This document shows, piece after piece, positions 8,815 through 16,645 of a stretch of 22,335 nucleotides of DNA (its first letter is position 1; each line of letters opens with the position of its first letter). Position numbers and translations under genes: made by a program. Origin of the DNA: Ktedonobacteraceae bacterium (GTDB lineage: Bacteria > Chloroflexota > Ktedonobacteria > Ktedonobacterales > Ktedonobacteraceae). The notes under the pieces were generated by a model. That model was not told the DNA's origin. It worked only from the letters and a program-made list of their open reading frames with translations, and did no database searches. The stretch lies in contig JADBKA010000067.1 of NCBI GenBank assembly GCA_014896635.1, positions 1-22,335 on the forward strand, read 5' to 3'.

Positions 8815-9020
8815 GCAAGTATCCCTTCCCGTTGATATCCCATTCTTGCTCTACATAAAACTCAACCAGTTGTACGTTCCGTTGTTTGATTTGTATTCTA
8901 CATTACCAGCGGTTGCAGTCGCTACATCTATCTCTTAATGCGAACTGTATACCTCTGCTCCCGGACCCCGCTGCTTTGCGCGCTGTACAACAGCGTGACA
9001 ACGGGCGGTGTAGTCCTTAC
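8815..9020 (-). promoter_or_regulatory. Intergenic gap between the ABC permease and the MoxR block; possible weak promoter
   Basis: This 206-base gap is the only sizeable break in the left gene block. Read on the minus strand, a short hairpin (8981-8995, 6-bp stem with a 3-base loop) follows the permease stop. Further on is TAGAAT at 8900-8895, five of six matches to a sigma-70 -10 box, but without a convincing -35 box. The sequence is clearly more AT-rich than its flanks near 8815-8945. An internal promoter is plausible, yet read-through from upstream is equally possible. Confidence 0.25.
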
Positions 9021-10115
9021 TTATGATGTGGATGTAGCGGCAGGAACTTCCTCTTCTGTCGTCTCCGATCCCCGGTCCTCTGGTTGCTGATCCTTATCCT
9101 TTTTAGAAAACGGGCTGTCATGACCCGCATTGGCTCTCCTGGAAAAAAATCGGATGCGGCCAGCCAGACCCGGCCTCACGACCAGCGCGCTTGACAAAAA
9201 ACAGGTAATACTAACAATGGTACACATGACGAGATAGGTGCGCAGGACAGTGAGATGCAAGCTTGCCTGCGTCATCGCCATAACCTGTACAGGTCCGCGA
9301 ATCGGAAAGAAAGTGAAGCCGGAAGAAAAGAAAATTCCTGGGCTGCCTGCCTGATAGGTACTGCTCAAGACTGTCAGCGGGTTCCAGGCGAGCCAGAGTG
9401 GCACCTGGGAAACGAGCATACTGCCGCTGTTAGTCAGCACGACTTTGCCGTTGCTGGTGACAACCGAAGCGCTGCTCACGGCACTGCTAATGGGTAGTGG
9501 TGCGCCCGCCGCGTGTGAGACCGAGGTGATGTAAGAAATGATGGTCGGCGCGGCCAGCCAGAGCAGGCAACCTGCGTAAGCGATAGCAGTAGAGACAGCG
9601 GGACGCCTGAAAATGCTTGAGCAGAGTAGCCCGAAAGTTCCTACCATGATCGTCGTGATCGTATAGATTAGCAATGCTTCGAGTACCTGTGCCGGCGAGA
9701 CGCCACCGAAAAAGAAAACCAGGCTGAAGAGAGGTGCAGACGCGACAATCAACAATAGCGCATTCATCAGGCCTGCCAGGAGTTTGCCTCCGACCAGCGA
9801 GAGAGCCGAAAGCCGCGAGCAGAGCAGAAGATCAAAGGTCTGGCGCTCTTTCTCACCATTGATAGCTGTAGCAGTAAATGCTGGTGTCACAAAGAGAACG
9901 AGCAAAAGCTGAAGCGGTGAGAGCAGCGAATAGAGCACCATTCCTGCCGTATTCAGGCTATTGTTGTTGAAGCCAGCGGGCGAGGCATAGCGGCTGATAG
10001 CGAGCCAGCCCAGGCTGCTCATCAGGATCAGGTAGACAACAAGGAGCCAGATAGTGCGCTCCCGGCGCATGCGCAGGCGCAACTCTTTGGCGAGGAGCGC
10101 AAGAAAGGTTATCAT
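9021..10115 (-). CDS. ABC-2 type transporter permease
   Basis: 364 residues. After a basic cytoplasmic start (KELRLRMRRERTIW) there are about six membrane segments, with a long extracytoplasmic loop roughly between residues 200 and 280. The segment NGEKERQTFDLLL after the second membrane span is typical of ABC-2 permeases. The last 45 or so residues are a charged tail, first basic and then acidic (ETTEEE). It overlaps the ATPase gene in an ATGA arrangement, so the two form one exporter. Substrate is unknown. The neighbouring MoxR/VWA genes suggest a role in envelope assembly or secretion rather than drug efflux. Confidence 0.9.
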   Translation of the reverse strand: MITFLALLAKELRLRMRRERTIWLLVVYLILMSSLGWLAISRYASPAGFNNNSLNTAGMVLYSLLSPLQLLLVLFVTPAFTATAINGEKERQTFDLLLCSRLSALSLVGGKLLAGLMNALLLIVASAPLFSLVFFFGGVSPAQVLEALLIYTITTIMVGTFGLLCSSIFRRPAVSTAIAYAGCLLWLAAPTIISYITSVSHAAGAPLPISSAVSSASVVTSNGKVVLTNSGSMLVSQVPLWLAWNPLTVLSSTYQAGSPGIFFSSGFTFFPIRGPVQVMAMTQASLHLTVLRTYLVMCTIVSITCFLSSALVVRPGLAGRIRFFSRRANAGHDSPFSKKDKDQQPEDRGSETTEEEVPAATSTS

Positions 10116-11110
10116 GGATTGCTTCCTTCCGTGATGCTCATAAAGACCTCTTCGAGCAGTCCGCTGCCGCTGCGAGGAGCAAAGGAGACAACCGGGACGT
10201 CGTTTTTCACCAGTTCGGCCAGGATGCGCTGAAGAGCCTGGTCGTCGCCTTGAAATTCTACCTGGAGCAGGTTTTTATCAACATTGGCGAGATGCGTCAC
10301 GGCATTGACTTCCGGTAATTTTTGCAGCAACTCGCTGGCGGTAGCGACACTCTCCGCAGCGAGCAAGCGGATTTCGAGCTGGCGTCCGCCGCCCAGGCGA
10401 TGCGAGACCGTCTTGACATCTCCCGCGACAACCAGCCGTCCTCCTTGAATAATGGCGATATCAGTACACATCTCCGCCAGTTCGGGCAGAATGTGCGAAC
10501 TGACGACTATTGTCTTGCCCATGCCTTGCAGTGTGCGCACCAGTTCGCGCAGTTCGATGCGTGCGCGAGGATCGAGGCCGGAAGCCGGTTCGTCCAGCAG
10601 CAGCAGTTCCGGGTCATGGACCAGGGCGCGAGCGAGACAGAGGCGCTGCTTCATACCGCGTGAGAGCGTCTCGACGAAGGCATCGCGTTTTGTGGTCAGA
10701 TCGACCAGTTCCAGCAGGTCGGTGATGATGCGTGCGCGCCTGGAGTGCGGGATGCCGTGAATGCCAGCATAGAACTCCAGGTATTCCGCTGCCGTCAGAT
10801 CGGGATAGACGCCGAAGAAATCTGGCATATAGCCAACCTTGCGCTGGATGAATGCCGGGGCTTTGCTGACCTCTTCGTTTTCAAACCAGACCTGGCCAGA
10901 CGAGGCTGGAATCAGTGCCGCCAGAATGCGCAGAAGCGTCGTTTTGCCTGCGCCGTTCGGGCCGATGAGGCCGTAGATGGTCCCGCGCGGGATCTCCAGG
11001 CTGAAGTCGTTGAGCGCGTTGACGTTGCGGTAGCGCTTCCAGACATGCTGTATGCGGATGATTGGCTGTGTTGCCTGAGTCGATTCGGTTGTTTTCTCGG
11101 TGGTTTGCAT
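10112..11110 (-). CDS. ABC-2 type transporter ATP-binding protein
   Basis: 332 residues. One ATPase domain with Walker A GPNGAGKTT, signature LSRGMKQRL, Walker B LLLLDEP and switch histidine in SSHILPEL. The Q-loop position reads GYMPDFFGVYPD, with Asp instead of Gln; I recall this as a recurrent feature of an exporter ATPase subfamily found with ABC-2 permeases, so it is not by itself a defect. About 100 residues at the C-terminus form a DUF4162-like accessory domain. The gene lies 29 bases after the 915-residue protein gene and overlaps the permease gene by 4 bases. A GAGGGG ribosome site precedes ATG. Confidence 0.94.
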   Translation of the reverse strand: MQTTEKTTESTQATQPIIRIQHVWKRYRNVNALNDFSLEIPRGTIYGLIGPNGAGKTTLLRILAALIPASSGQVWFENEEVSKAPAFIQRKVGYMPDFFGVYPDLTAAEYLEFYAGIHGIPHSRRARIITDLLELVDLTTKRDAFVETLSRGMKQRLCLARALVHDPELLLLDEPASGLDPRARIELRELVRTLQGMGKTIVVSSHILPELAEMCTDIAIIQGGRLVVAGDVKTVSHRLGGGRQLEIRLLAAESVATASELLQKLPEVNAVTHLANVDKNLLQVEFQGDDQALQRILAELVKNDVPVVSFAPRSGSGLLEEVFMSITEGSNP

Positions 11111-11139
11111 CGAACTTCGTCCCCTCTTCTCTTCTCACG

Positions 11140-13887
11140 CTATTGTGTGATAGTCCCCTGGATCTGTAACGTTGGCCTGGTCACGAGCGTTGTTCCCAGT
11201 GTGCTATTCTGGTTGGCGAACTGTACCAGCACGCGGCCATCGGCACTGACGTAGGGTTGAGCGTTATTGACCGTGAGAGTGTACTGGGAGAGGTTGAAGG
11301 AGTCCCAGGTTCCCTTCTGCCAGTTATACAGGTAGATCTGGAAACGATTCACGTCTCCCAGCGAGTTGTTCCCGCCATTGCCGGAACCGGTGATATTAAG
11401 CAGGTTAGATGATTCGTTGATGGTCAGCGAATTGAGCTGGAGATTGGGCGTGCCGGGCAGGTAGAATTCAAAGGTCATGCCCCCGGTAGTCATTGTATAG
11501 ACGCCTGGCATGAGTGTCTGGTAGTCGTTGCTCTGGCCCTGGACGTCGATGAGATGGCCGGGCAGCATGCTGGCCGGCAGCTTGACCCAGCCCGAAAAAG
11601 CCACATCGAGCGGCGCCTGGATCATTGTTTCCTGGTAGCGGGGAGAAGAGGTGCCGTTGATAGTGATGGAACTGGTAATATCAGGGCTGCCGTCGGTCCA
11701 GGCAATAAGCGTGGCCGGAGCATCTGGCAGGAGCAGCGGATCACGTCCACCGAGCAGGGCAGGGTTACCATTGCCGTAGATCACCCGTTTCATGCCGCCA
11801 TTGTTGATGACGAACTGGGTGCTATTGGGAGAGTAGCAACCATCCATACCGCAGTCAAAGCCCTCTCCGCTCAGCGTGGCTAGCATTGCCATACGGCGCT
11901 GTGAAGCGGTTTGAAGTTGTTGTCCATAGTAGGGAGAGGAATTGTAATCGATTGACTCGTGGCGGCTGGCGGCAATCTGATCGGCCAGAGACTGGCTGGT
12001 AGTGCTCTGGCTGCTATCTAGCGGGGTATTGATATCCCGCGACTGGCCGGCTGCCAGGCTGCCCAGTGAGATAAACTGGTTGCCGATCAGCACATAGACG
12101 TCATTCAACCCGTAGGGCAGCGTGTTGATCACGGTTCCTTGCAGTGTTCCATCCTTGAGGGTCAGGCGGGAGACAATCCCGCCCTGTACCTGAGTATCAT
12201 GCTTTGAGACGAGAGAGCGCAGTGTCCAGATGTTGACTCCCTGCAAATCCACATCAGTGCCATCGCTGGCAGCGGTGATCGTGGTCTGTTGTGCGTTGTA
12301 AGCGGAAGGAGACTGACCGGGTATATAGGCGGAGCCGCTGGTCGGTTGAACCAGGTCGTGGCCACTGATATGCACGTGGAAGTCGCCCTGGCTCGGAACG
12401 AAAACGCCAACGTACGTTGCTACGTGCGCGTTGCTTCTGGCTGCGGCGGGCCGGCTCAGTTGAATAAGCGATATACTGCTGCTAATAATCGAGGTGCCTT
12501 TTTGCTGGATTGCCAGGCCATAGCTGAGCAAGGAGAAGACGACAATGGTGCTCAACACAATGCGCCAGCTCCAGTCGCGCCGTTTTGTCAGGCGTACGAT
12601 CAAGAGGCGGGCCGGACCCAGGACCAGCACATAGCCGAGGAGCAGGACCAGGATCAACCAGGTGGCCGGGAAGATGTTGGGGATCAGGGACTGGAGTAGC
12701 CGCTCCATGCTGAAATTACTATAGAAGCCGGTCCTGTTCCTGACACCGCTGGCCATTGCTCCATTCTGCGAGCTGCTCAGCAGTTGCTCACCAACCCCAC
12801 GAAACAGCAGCCCTTTCCAGAGATTAGTGGCGCCAGGCCAGCCAACAACTGGCTCAAGGGTAGGATCAATAGCGAGATAACAGACGGTGCCGCGATTATG
12901 TTGAGATTGCACGATGAGAGGCGTAGCGCCTGCTGAGAGGATGACGGTACTGTTCGGAGCAGTTTTTGCAGTGCTGGCGACAGCAGCCGCTGAGAGCGTA
13001 TCGGACGCCTTGTTCTGGCCCGGCTCATTGCTGCCCGGACCACCGATGGGAATGACGCGCGTGCCGGCGGAAAGGGTGGTTGTGCCGTTGATGCTGACTG
13101 GAAGCAGGCCGGCGGGGAGAGGATTGAGCGTGCGCTGCCACTCTGGTCCGCCGACGGCAACCAGCGTGCCGCCGAGGCTCACCCAGCGTTCCAGCGCCGT
13201 GAGCTGGTTCTGACTGAGCGAGCCAGTATCAAAGTTGTCCAGGATGATCATGTCAAAATTTTTCAATGTTTCTACAGCAGCAGGGAGAGAGGTAGCATTC
13301 AACGGCTGGACAAATATTTGTGAGCCGGGGTTTGGGAGCGCAATCTGGCTCAGTGGGCCAAAGCCAGTGGACTGATTGCTGAGGATGCCGATAAAAAGAT
13401 CACCCGGCCCGATGCTGCGCACTGTGCTGGCCTGCGTACCAACTTTCTGCCCGTTACTATCAAGCAGGTCAACGTTGATCGTCTGAGTTGTGCCTTGAAC
13501 GCCCGATACGAGTGGAATATAGAGTGTTACCTTTTTTTGCGAGCCGGTAGGTAAGTTGATGGTCTGCTGGTAGGTAGAGGCTGAAAAACCGGTATTGCTG
13601 AAGCCGAAGAACGGTGCGGGAACCTTGATGGAGATTTTGCCGTTGAAATCGGGGCCGTCGTTGCGGAGAGAGACCTGTACCGGCACCCAGACGCCTTCCT
13701 GGTCCTGGTAGCGCGCATCGAATCCGGCTGTTACCTGGAAAGTCGGTCCTGCGGTGGGAACAAAAGCAGTATGTGACTGTGCAGAAACGGGAGTAAAAAT
13801 GGAGAGCGCACCTGCCAGGGCAAGGCACAGGCCGATCAGCAGGCGAAATAGTAGAGTGCGTTGAGCGTGATCCATTGTTTTTTGCAT
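11140..13887 (-). CDS. Large secreted, membrane-anchored protein of unknown family
   Basis: 915 residues. A signal peptide ends near VSA-Q at 36/37. Residues about 37-400 are beta-rich, then contain a Rossmann-like stretch (about 205-260, LERWVSLGGTLVAVGG) resembling the glutamine-amidotransferase-like folds of the neighbouring VWA protein. Two close membrane segments (about 408-430 and 441-462) are joined by a basic loop (RLTKRRDWSWR). The remaining 450 residues should again be outside and are beta-rich, with a CGMDGC pair. The start at 13887 is preferred over the ATG 12 bases later because GAGAGG precedes it. It is the first gene of the exporter block. I do not recognise a named family; it may be an exporter-associated envelope component. 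Confidence 0.85.
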   Translation of the reverse strand: MQKTMDHAQRTLLFRLLIGLCLALAGALSIFTPVSAQSHTAFVPTAGPTFQVTAGFDARYQDQEGVWVPVQVSLRNDGPDFNGKISIKVPAPFFGFSNTGFSASTYQQTINLPTGSQKKVTLYIPLVSGVQGTTQTINVDLLDSNGQKVGTQASTVRSIGPGDLFIGILSNQSTGFGPLSQIALPNPGSQIFVQPLNATSLPAAVETLKNFDMIILDNFDTGSLSQNQLTALERWVSLGGTLVAVGGPEWQRTLNPLPAGLLPVSINGTTTLSAGTRVIPIGGPGSNEPGQNKASDTLSAAAVASTAKTAPNSTVILSAGATPLIVQSQHNRGTVCYLAIDPTLEPVVGWPGATNLWKGLLFRGVGEQLLSSSQNGAMASGVRNRTGFYSNFSMERLLQSLIPNIFPATWLILVLLLGYVLVLGPARLLIVRLTKRRDWSWRIVLSTIVVFSLLSYGLAIQQKGTSIISSSISLIQLSRPAAARSNAHVATYVGVFVPSQGDFHVHISGHDLVQPTSGSAYIPGQSPSAYNAQQTTITAASDGTDVDLQGVNIWTLRSLVSKHDTQVQGGIVSRLTLKDGTLQGTVINTLPYGLNDVYVLIGNQFISLGSLAAGQSRDINTPLDSSQSTTSQSLADQIAASRHESIDYNSSPYYGQQLQTASQRRMAMLATLSGEGFDCGMDGCYSPNSTQFVINNGGMKRVIYGNGNPALLGGRDPLLLPDAPATLIAWTDGSPDITSSITINGTSSPRYQETMIQAPLDVAFSGWVKLPASMLPGHLIDVQGQSNDYQTLMPGVYTMTTGGMTFEFYLPGTPNLQLNSLTINESSNLLNITGSGNGGNNSLGDVNRFQIYLYNWQKGTWDSFNLSQYTLTVNNAQPYVSADGRVLVQFANQNSTLGTTLVTRPTLQIQGTITQ

Positions 13888-13977
13888 CGTTCGGGCCTCT
13901 CTTATTTTCCAGACTTTTTCGATAGAATCGTACCATATAAGAGTGCATGCTGCTATCCCTGTTATCTACCTACCTGT

Positions 13978-14005
13978 AGTATAGTGGTTTGTCAGGATTT
14001 TACCA
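13978..14005 (-). promoter_or_regulatory. Candidate promoter for the exporter/MoxR gene block
   Basis: Upstream of the 915-residue protein gene, two sigma-70-like -10 boxes occur on the minus strand. One is an extended form with TGG then TAAAAT (14005-13997). The other is TATACT (13983-13978). Neither has a good -35 box at the normal distance. Either would give a leader of roughly 85-105 bases. The rest of 13888-14077 is AT-richer non-coding DNA without other clear signals. Confidence 0.35.
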
Positions 14006-14091
14006 GAGGTTAGCAGCACAAGTTTCGCGTATACTACTTATGAAGACGTCGAGAAAGGCTAATTTGTTGCAGAAGGTTGAAGGAATCCCAG

Positions 14092-14117
14092 GGGCCAGGG
14101 GGAGAAGCCCCTGGCCC
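14092..14117. terminator. GC-rich hairpin downstream of the epimerase gene
   Basis: GGGCCAGGGG at 14092-14101 pairs perfectly with CCCCTGGCCC at 14108-14117 around a 6-base loop. It lies 38 bases past the epimerase stop and ahead of the exporter block's promoter region, where a terminator is expected. The minus-strand side continues without a T run; the plus-strand side is followed by GCATTTT. The stem shares GGGCCAGG with the hairpin at 97-137. The repeat is certain; the role is inferred. Confidence 0.65.
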
Positions 14118-14154
14118 GCATTTTCCGCAGCACTTTCGCCGCTCTATACTAATG

Positions 14155-15135
14155 TCAGGCAAGTTTCTTCTCTCGCCGGTACATCTCGATGTAGTCCTGC
14201 ACGCCGGCAGCGAGCGGGAAGCGCGGCTCGTATTTGAGTTGCTGGCGTGCTGCCGTCAGATCGAGCATCCCGCGCGCCTGCATGTCGCTCCGCTCAAGCT
14301 CGCTCAGGCCCGCGCCAATCTCGATATCGGCAGCGGGGAGGGCAGCGCGCACCGCTTCGGCCACTTCCGAGGCACTGTGCATGGTACCGGAGCCAACGTT
14401 GAAGCAGCGCTGCGTGAGCGCGGCGGCATTCGCATCCAGGGCTTTGACCACCGCCTGGGCGACGTCTTTCACATGTGTGTAATCGCGGCGCATGTCACCG
14501 CCGGTGGCAAAGCGCGTGGGCAGGCCATGCAGGCTGTTCTCGATCATCGGCTTGATGTACATGGGATAGCGCATGCCGTAGCCATAAATGGCCGAGTTGC
14601 GCAGGGCGATCACGTCGATGCCGTTGGTGCTGTAGTAACTGAGGGCCGCGATCTCGGCGGCAGCTTTTGAAGCGCCGTAGGCGCCGAGCGGATTGCCGGC
14701 TGTCGGCAGGTGAATGGGATGACGCTCGTCGATAGGTTCGTACTGACGCGGCGCGTAGACAGCGATGCTACTGCTGAGCACCACGCGCTGCACGCCGAGA
14801 ATGCGCGCAGTCTCAAGCACGTTCAGCGTCCCGTTCACATTGACCTGAAAGGTGATGGCTGGCTCTTCAAGCGAGTAAGGGGGATCGTAGAGCGCGGCGG
14901 CATGGAAGATGCGCTCGATCTTATATTTCTGCACACAACGTAGCAAGCTGGAGAGGTCCAGAATCTGTCCCCGCACGTAAGTAATCTGCTGCGTATATGC
15001 GGCAGTGAGGGCGGCCAGTTCGGCTGACGGGGTGGCAACATCAAAAATGACAACGTTGTCACCACGCGCGGCTAGCTGCTCTGTCACGTAGGTGCCGAGG
15101 AAGCCGGAGCCACCGGTGATCAGGATAGTTGCCAT
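14155..15135 (-). CDS. NAD(P)-dependent epimerase/dehydratase, extended SDR family
   Basis: 326 residues. Rossmann nucleotide-binding motif GGSGFLG at 8-14 and an acidic residue at 32 (FDV) that favours NAD. The catalytic set is complete: serines at 121-123 (LSSSIAVY) and YGASK at 153-157. HAAALYDPP near 79-86 and the overall length fit sugar-nucleotide epimerases or dehydratases, but some relatives act on other hydroxy or keto substrates. Last gene of a three-gene operon, 24 bases after the aldehyde dehydrogenase, with AAAGGA before its ATG. With an M20 hydrolase and an aldehyde dehydrogenase upstream, a catabolic role is as likely as a cell-envelope one. Substrate not determined. Confidence 0.88.
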   Translation of the reverse strand: MATILITGGSGFLGTYVTEQLAARGDNVVIFDVATPSAELAALTAAYTQQITYVRGQILDLSSLLRCVQKYKIERIFHAAALYDPPYSLEEPAITFQVNVNGTLNVLETARILGVQRVVLSSSIAVYAPRQYEPIDERHPIHLPTAGNPLGAYGASKAAAEIAALSYYSTNGIDVIALRNSAIYGYGMRYPMYIKPMIENSLHGLPTRFATGGDMRRDYTHVKDVAQAVVKALDANAAALTQRCFNVGSGTMHSASEVAEAVRAALPAADIEIGAGLSELERSDMQARGMLDLTAARQQLKYEPRFPLAAGVQDYIEMYRREKKLA

Positions 15136-15159
15136 GACTGTTCCTTTCTTCTCGTTTAG

Positions 15160-16629
15160 CTAAAGCGTGATGATGATGATTTTCGTCTCGGTCATTTCTT
15201 CAATGGCGTAGCGCGGACCTTCGCGGCCCATGCCGCTTGCTTTGACGCCGCCATAGGGCATGTGGTCGGCGCGGTAGCTGGAAACTTCGTTGATGTGGAC
15301 GCCCCCAAAGTCGAGCCGCTGCGCCGCGTAGAAGGCGCTCTGCAAGTTACGGGTGAAAATACCGGCCTGGAGACCGTAGGGCGTGCTGTTGGCAAGCTCG
15401 ATGGCTTCGTCAAGTCGGTCATAAGGCGCGATGGCGACGGCGGGGCCGAAGAGTTCTTGCTGGCAGACGAGCATGTCGGATCGCACGTCAACCAGTACCG
15501 CTGGCGTGATGCAGCCGTCGGGGAGCAGCTCGCCGCCCACCAGCAGGCGCGCACCTTTTTCCTGGGCATCGCGCAGTGACGCCATGACGCGCTGTGTGGC
15601 CTGCTCGCTGACCAGCGTCGAACTGTCGGTCGTGGCGAGTCGCGGATCACCGGTGCGCAGTTTTGCGACCTCTGCCGCCAGTTTTTCAGCGAATGACTCG
15701 TAGATAGAGCGATGGGCATAAATACGCTGCACAGCGATGCACGCCTGTCCGACGGCATAGTAGCCGCCTGCAACCACGCGCGAGACGGCGCGTTCCAGGT
15801 CGGCATCCGGCTCGATGATCAGCGGCGAATTATTGCCGAGTTCGAGCGTGACGCGCTTGTAGCCGGCGATGGAGCGGATATGCTGGCCGACGGCTGAACT
15901 GCCGGTGAAAGTGATGAGGGCGACGCGGCTATCGCGCACCAGGGCCTCGCCGATGTCATCTCCGCCGGGCAGCACGCTCAACGCGCCGCGTGGCACACCG
16001 GCTTCGGCAAACATCGCTGCCAGTTCCAGCGCCGTGATCGGCGTTTCAGGTGCCGGTTTGAGGACGATGGCATTGCCGGCTGCCAGCGCTGGCGCGATTT
16101 TGTGGCAGTCGAGCAGTAAGGGAAAGTTGAAGCCGGTGATGCCGGCGACGATACCGAGGGGCCGGCGCACAGTAAAAGCGATGCGACCTTCTCCTCCTGC
16201 GACGGCGTCCATCGGCACGACCTCACCGTGTATGCGCGTGGCCTCTTCGGCGGCCAGCCGCACAGAGGCGATAGCGCGAGCGAGTTCCAGGCGCGCATCT
16301 TTGATGGGCTTGCCGACTTCATGAACAATCAGCCAGGCAAAATGATCCTGGCGTTCGGCAAGCAGGTCGGCAACGCGGTGCAGCAGGGCTGAGCGACGAT
16401 GCAGCGGCCAGGCGGCAATTTCCTGTGTACCCTGTCGCGCAAGTTCGAGTGCGCGATCAACATGCTCGCGCCCGGCCCAGGCGACCCGTCCGACAAGAAC
16501 GCTGCGGTTGTAGGGAAAGCGAATCTCGACCTGTTCCTGCCCATCCTGCCAGTCGCCGCCCAGGAAGAGCCGGTGCGTCCGACCCAGTGGATAGCTATTT
16601 TCTGCGGTCTTTGCAGTATCGGTTGACAT
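15160..16629 (-). CDS. NAD(P)-dependent aldehyde dehydrogenase
   Basis: 489 residues from the ATG at 16629. A TTG at 16644 would add five residues, but AAAGGA at 16640-16635 sits 5 bases before the ATG, so the ATG is preferred. All family residues are present: N168 in GFNFP, K191 in LKPAPETP, E263 in LELGNN and the catalytic C297 in GQACIAVQR. The Cys-Ile-x-x-Gln-Arg context resembles phosphonoacetaldehyde-, lactaldehyde- or methylmalonate-semialdehyde-type enzymes more than betaine aldehyde types, but this does not fix the substrate. It lies 16 bases after the M20 gene and 24 before the epimerase gene, so the three probably share a transcript and perhaps a pathway. Confidence 0.93.
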   Translation of the reverse strand: MSTDTAKTAENSYPLGRTHRLFLGGDWQDGQEQVEIRFPYNRSVLVGRVAWAGREHVDRALELARQGTQEIAAWPLHRRSALLHRVADLLAERQDHFAWLIVHEVGKPIKDARLELARAIASVRLAAEEATRIHGEVVPMDAVAGGEGRIAFTVRRPLGIVAGITGFNFPLLLDCHKIAPALAAGNAIVLKPAPETPITALELAAMFAEAGVPRGALSVLPGGDDIGEALVRDSRVALITFTGSSAVGQHIRSIAGYKRVTLELGNNSPLIIEPDADLERAVSRVVAGGYYAVGQACIAVQRIYAHRSIYESFAEKLAAEVAKLRTGDPRLATTDSSTLVSEQATQRVMASLRDAQEKGARLLVGGELLPDGCITPAVLVDVRSDMLVCQQELFGPAVAIAPYDRLDEAIELANSTPYGLQAGIFTRNLQSAFYAAQRLDFGGVHINEVSSYRADHMPYGGVKASGMGREGPRYAIEEMTETKIIIITL

Positions 16630-16645
16630 ACCAGTCCTTTCCAAG

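Noticed and set aside
10112..11110. Defective exporter ATPase because of Asp at the Q-loop position
   Set aside because: The GYMPDFFGVY pattern recurs in a known exporter ATPase subfamily, and all other motifs are intact.
14077..14670. 197-codon plus-strand open frame
   Set aside because: Antisense to the SDR epimerase gene, which has complete catalytic motifs.
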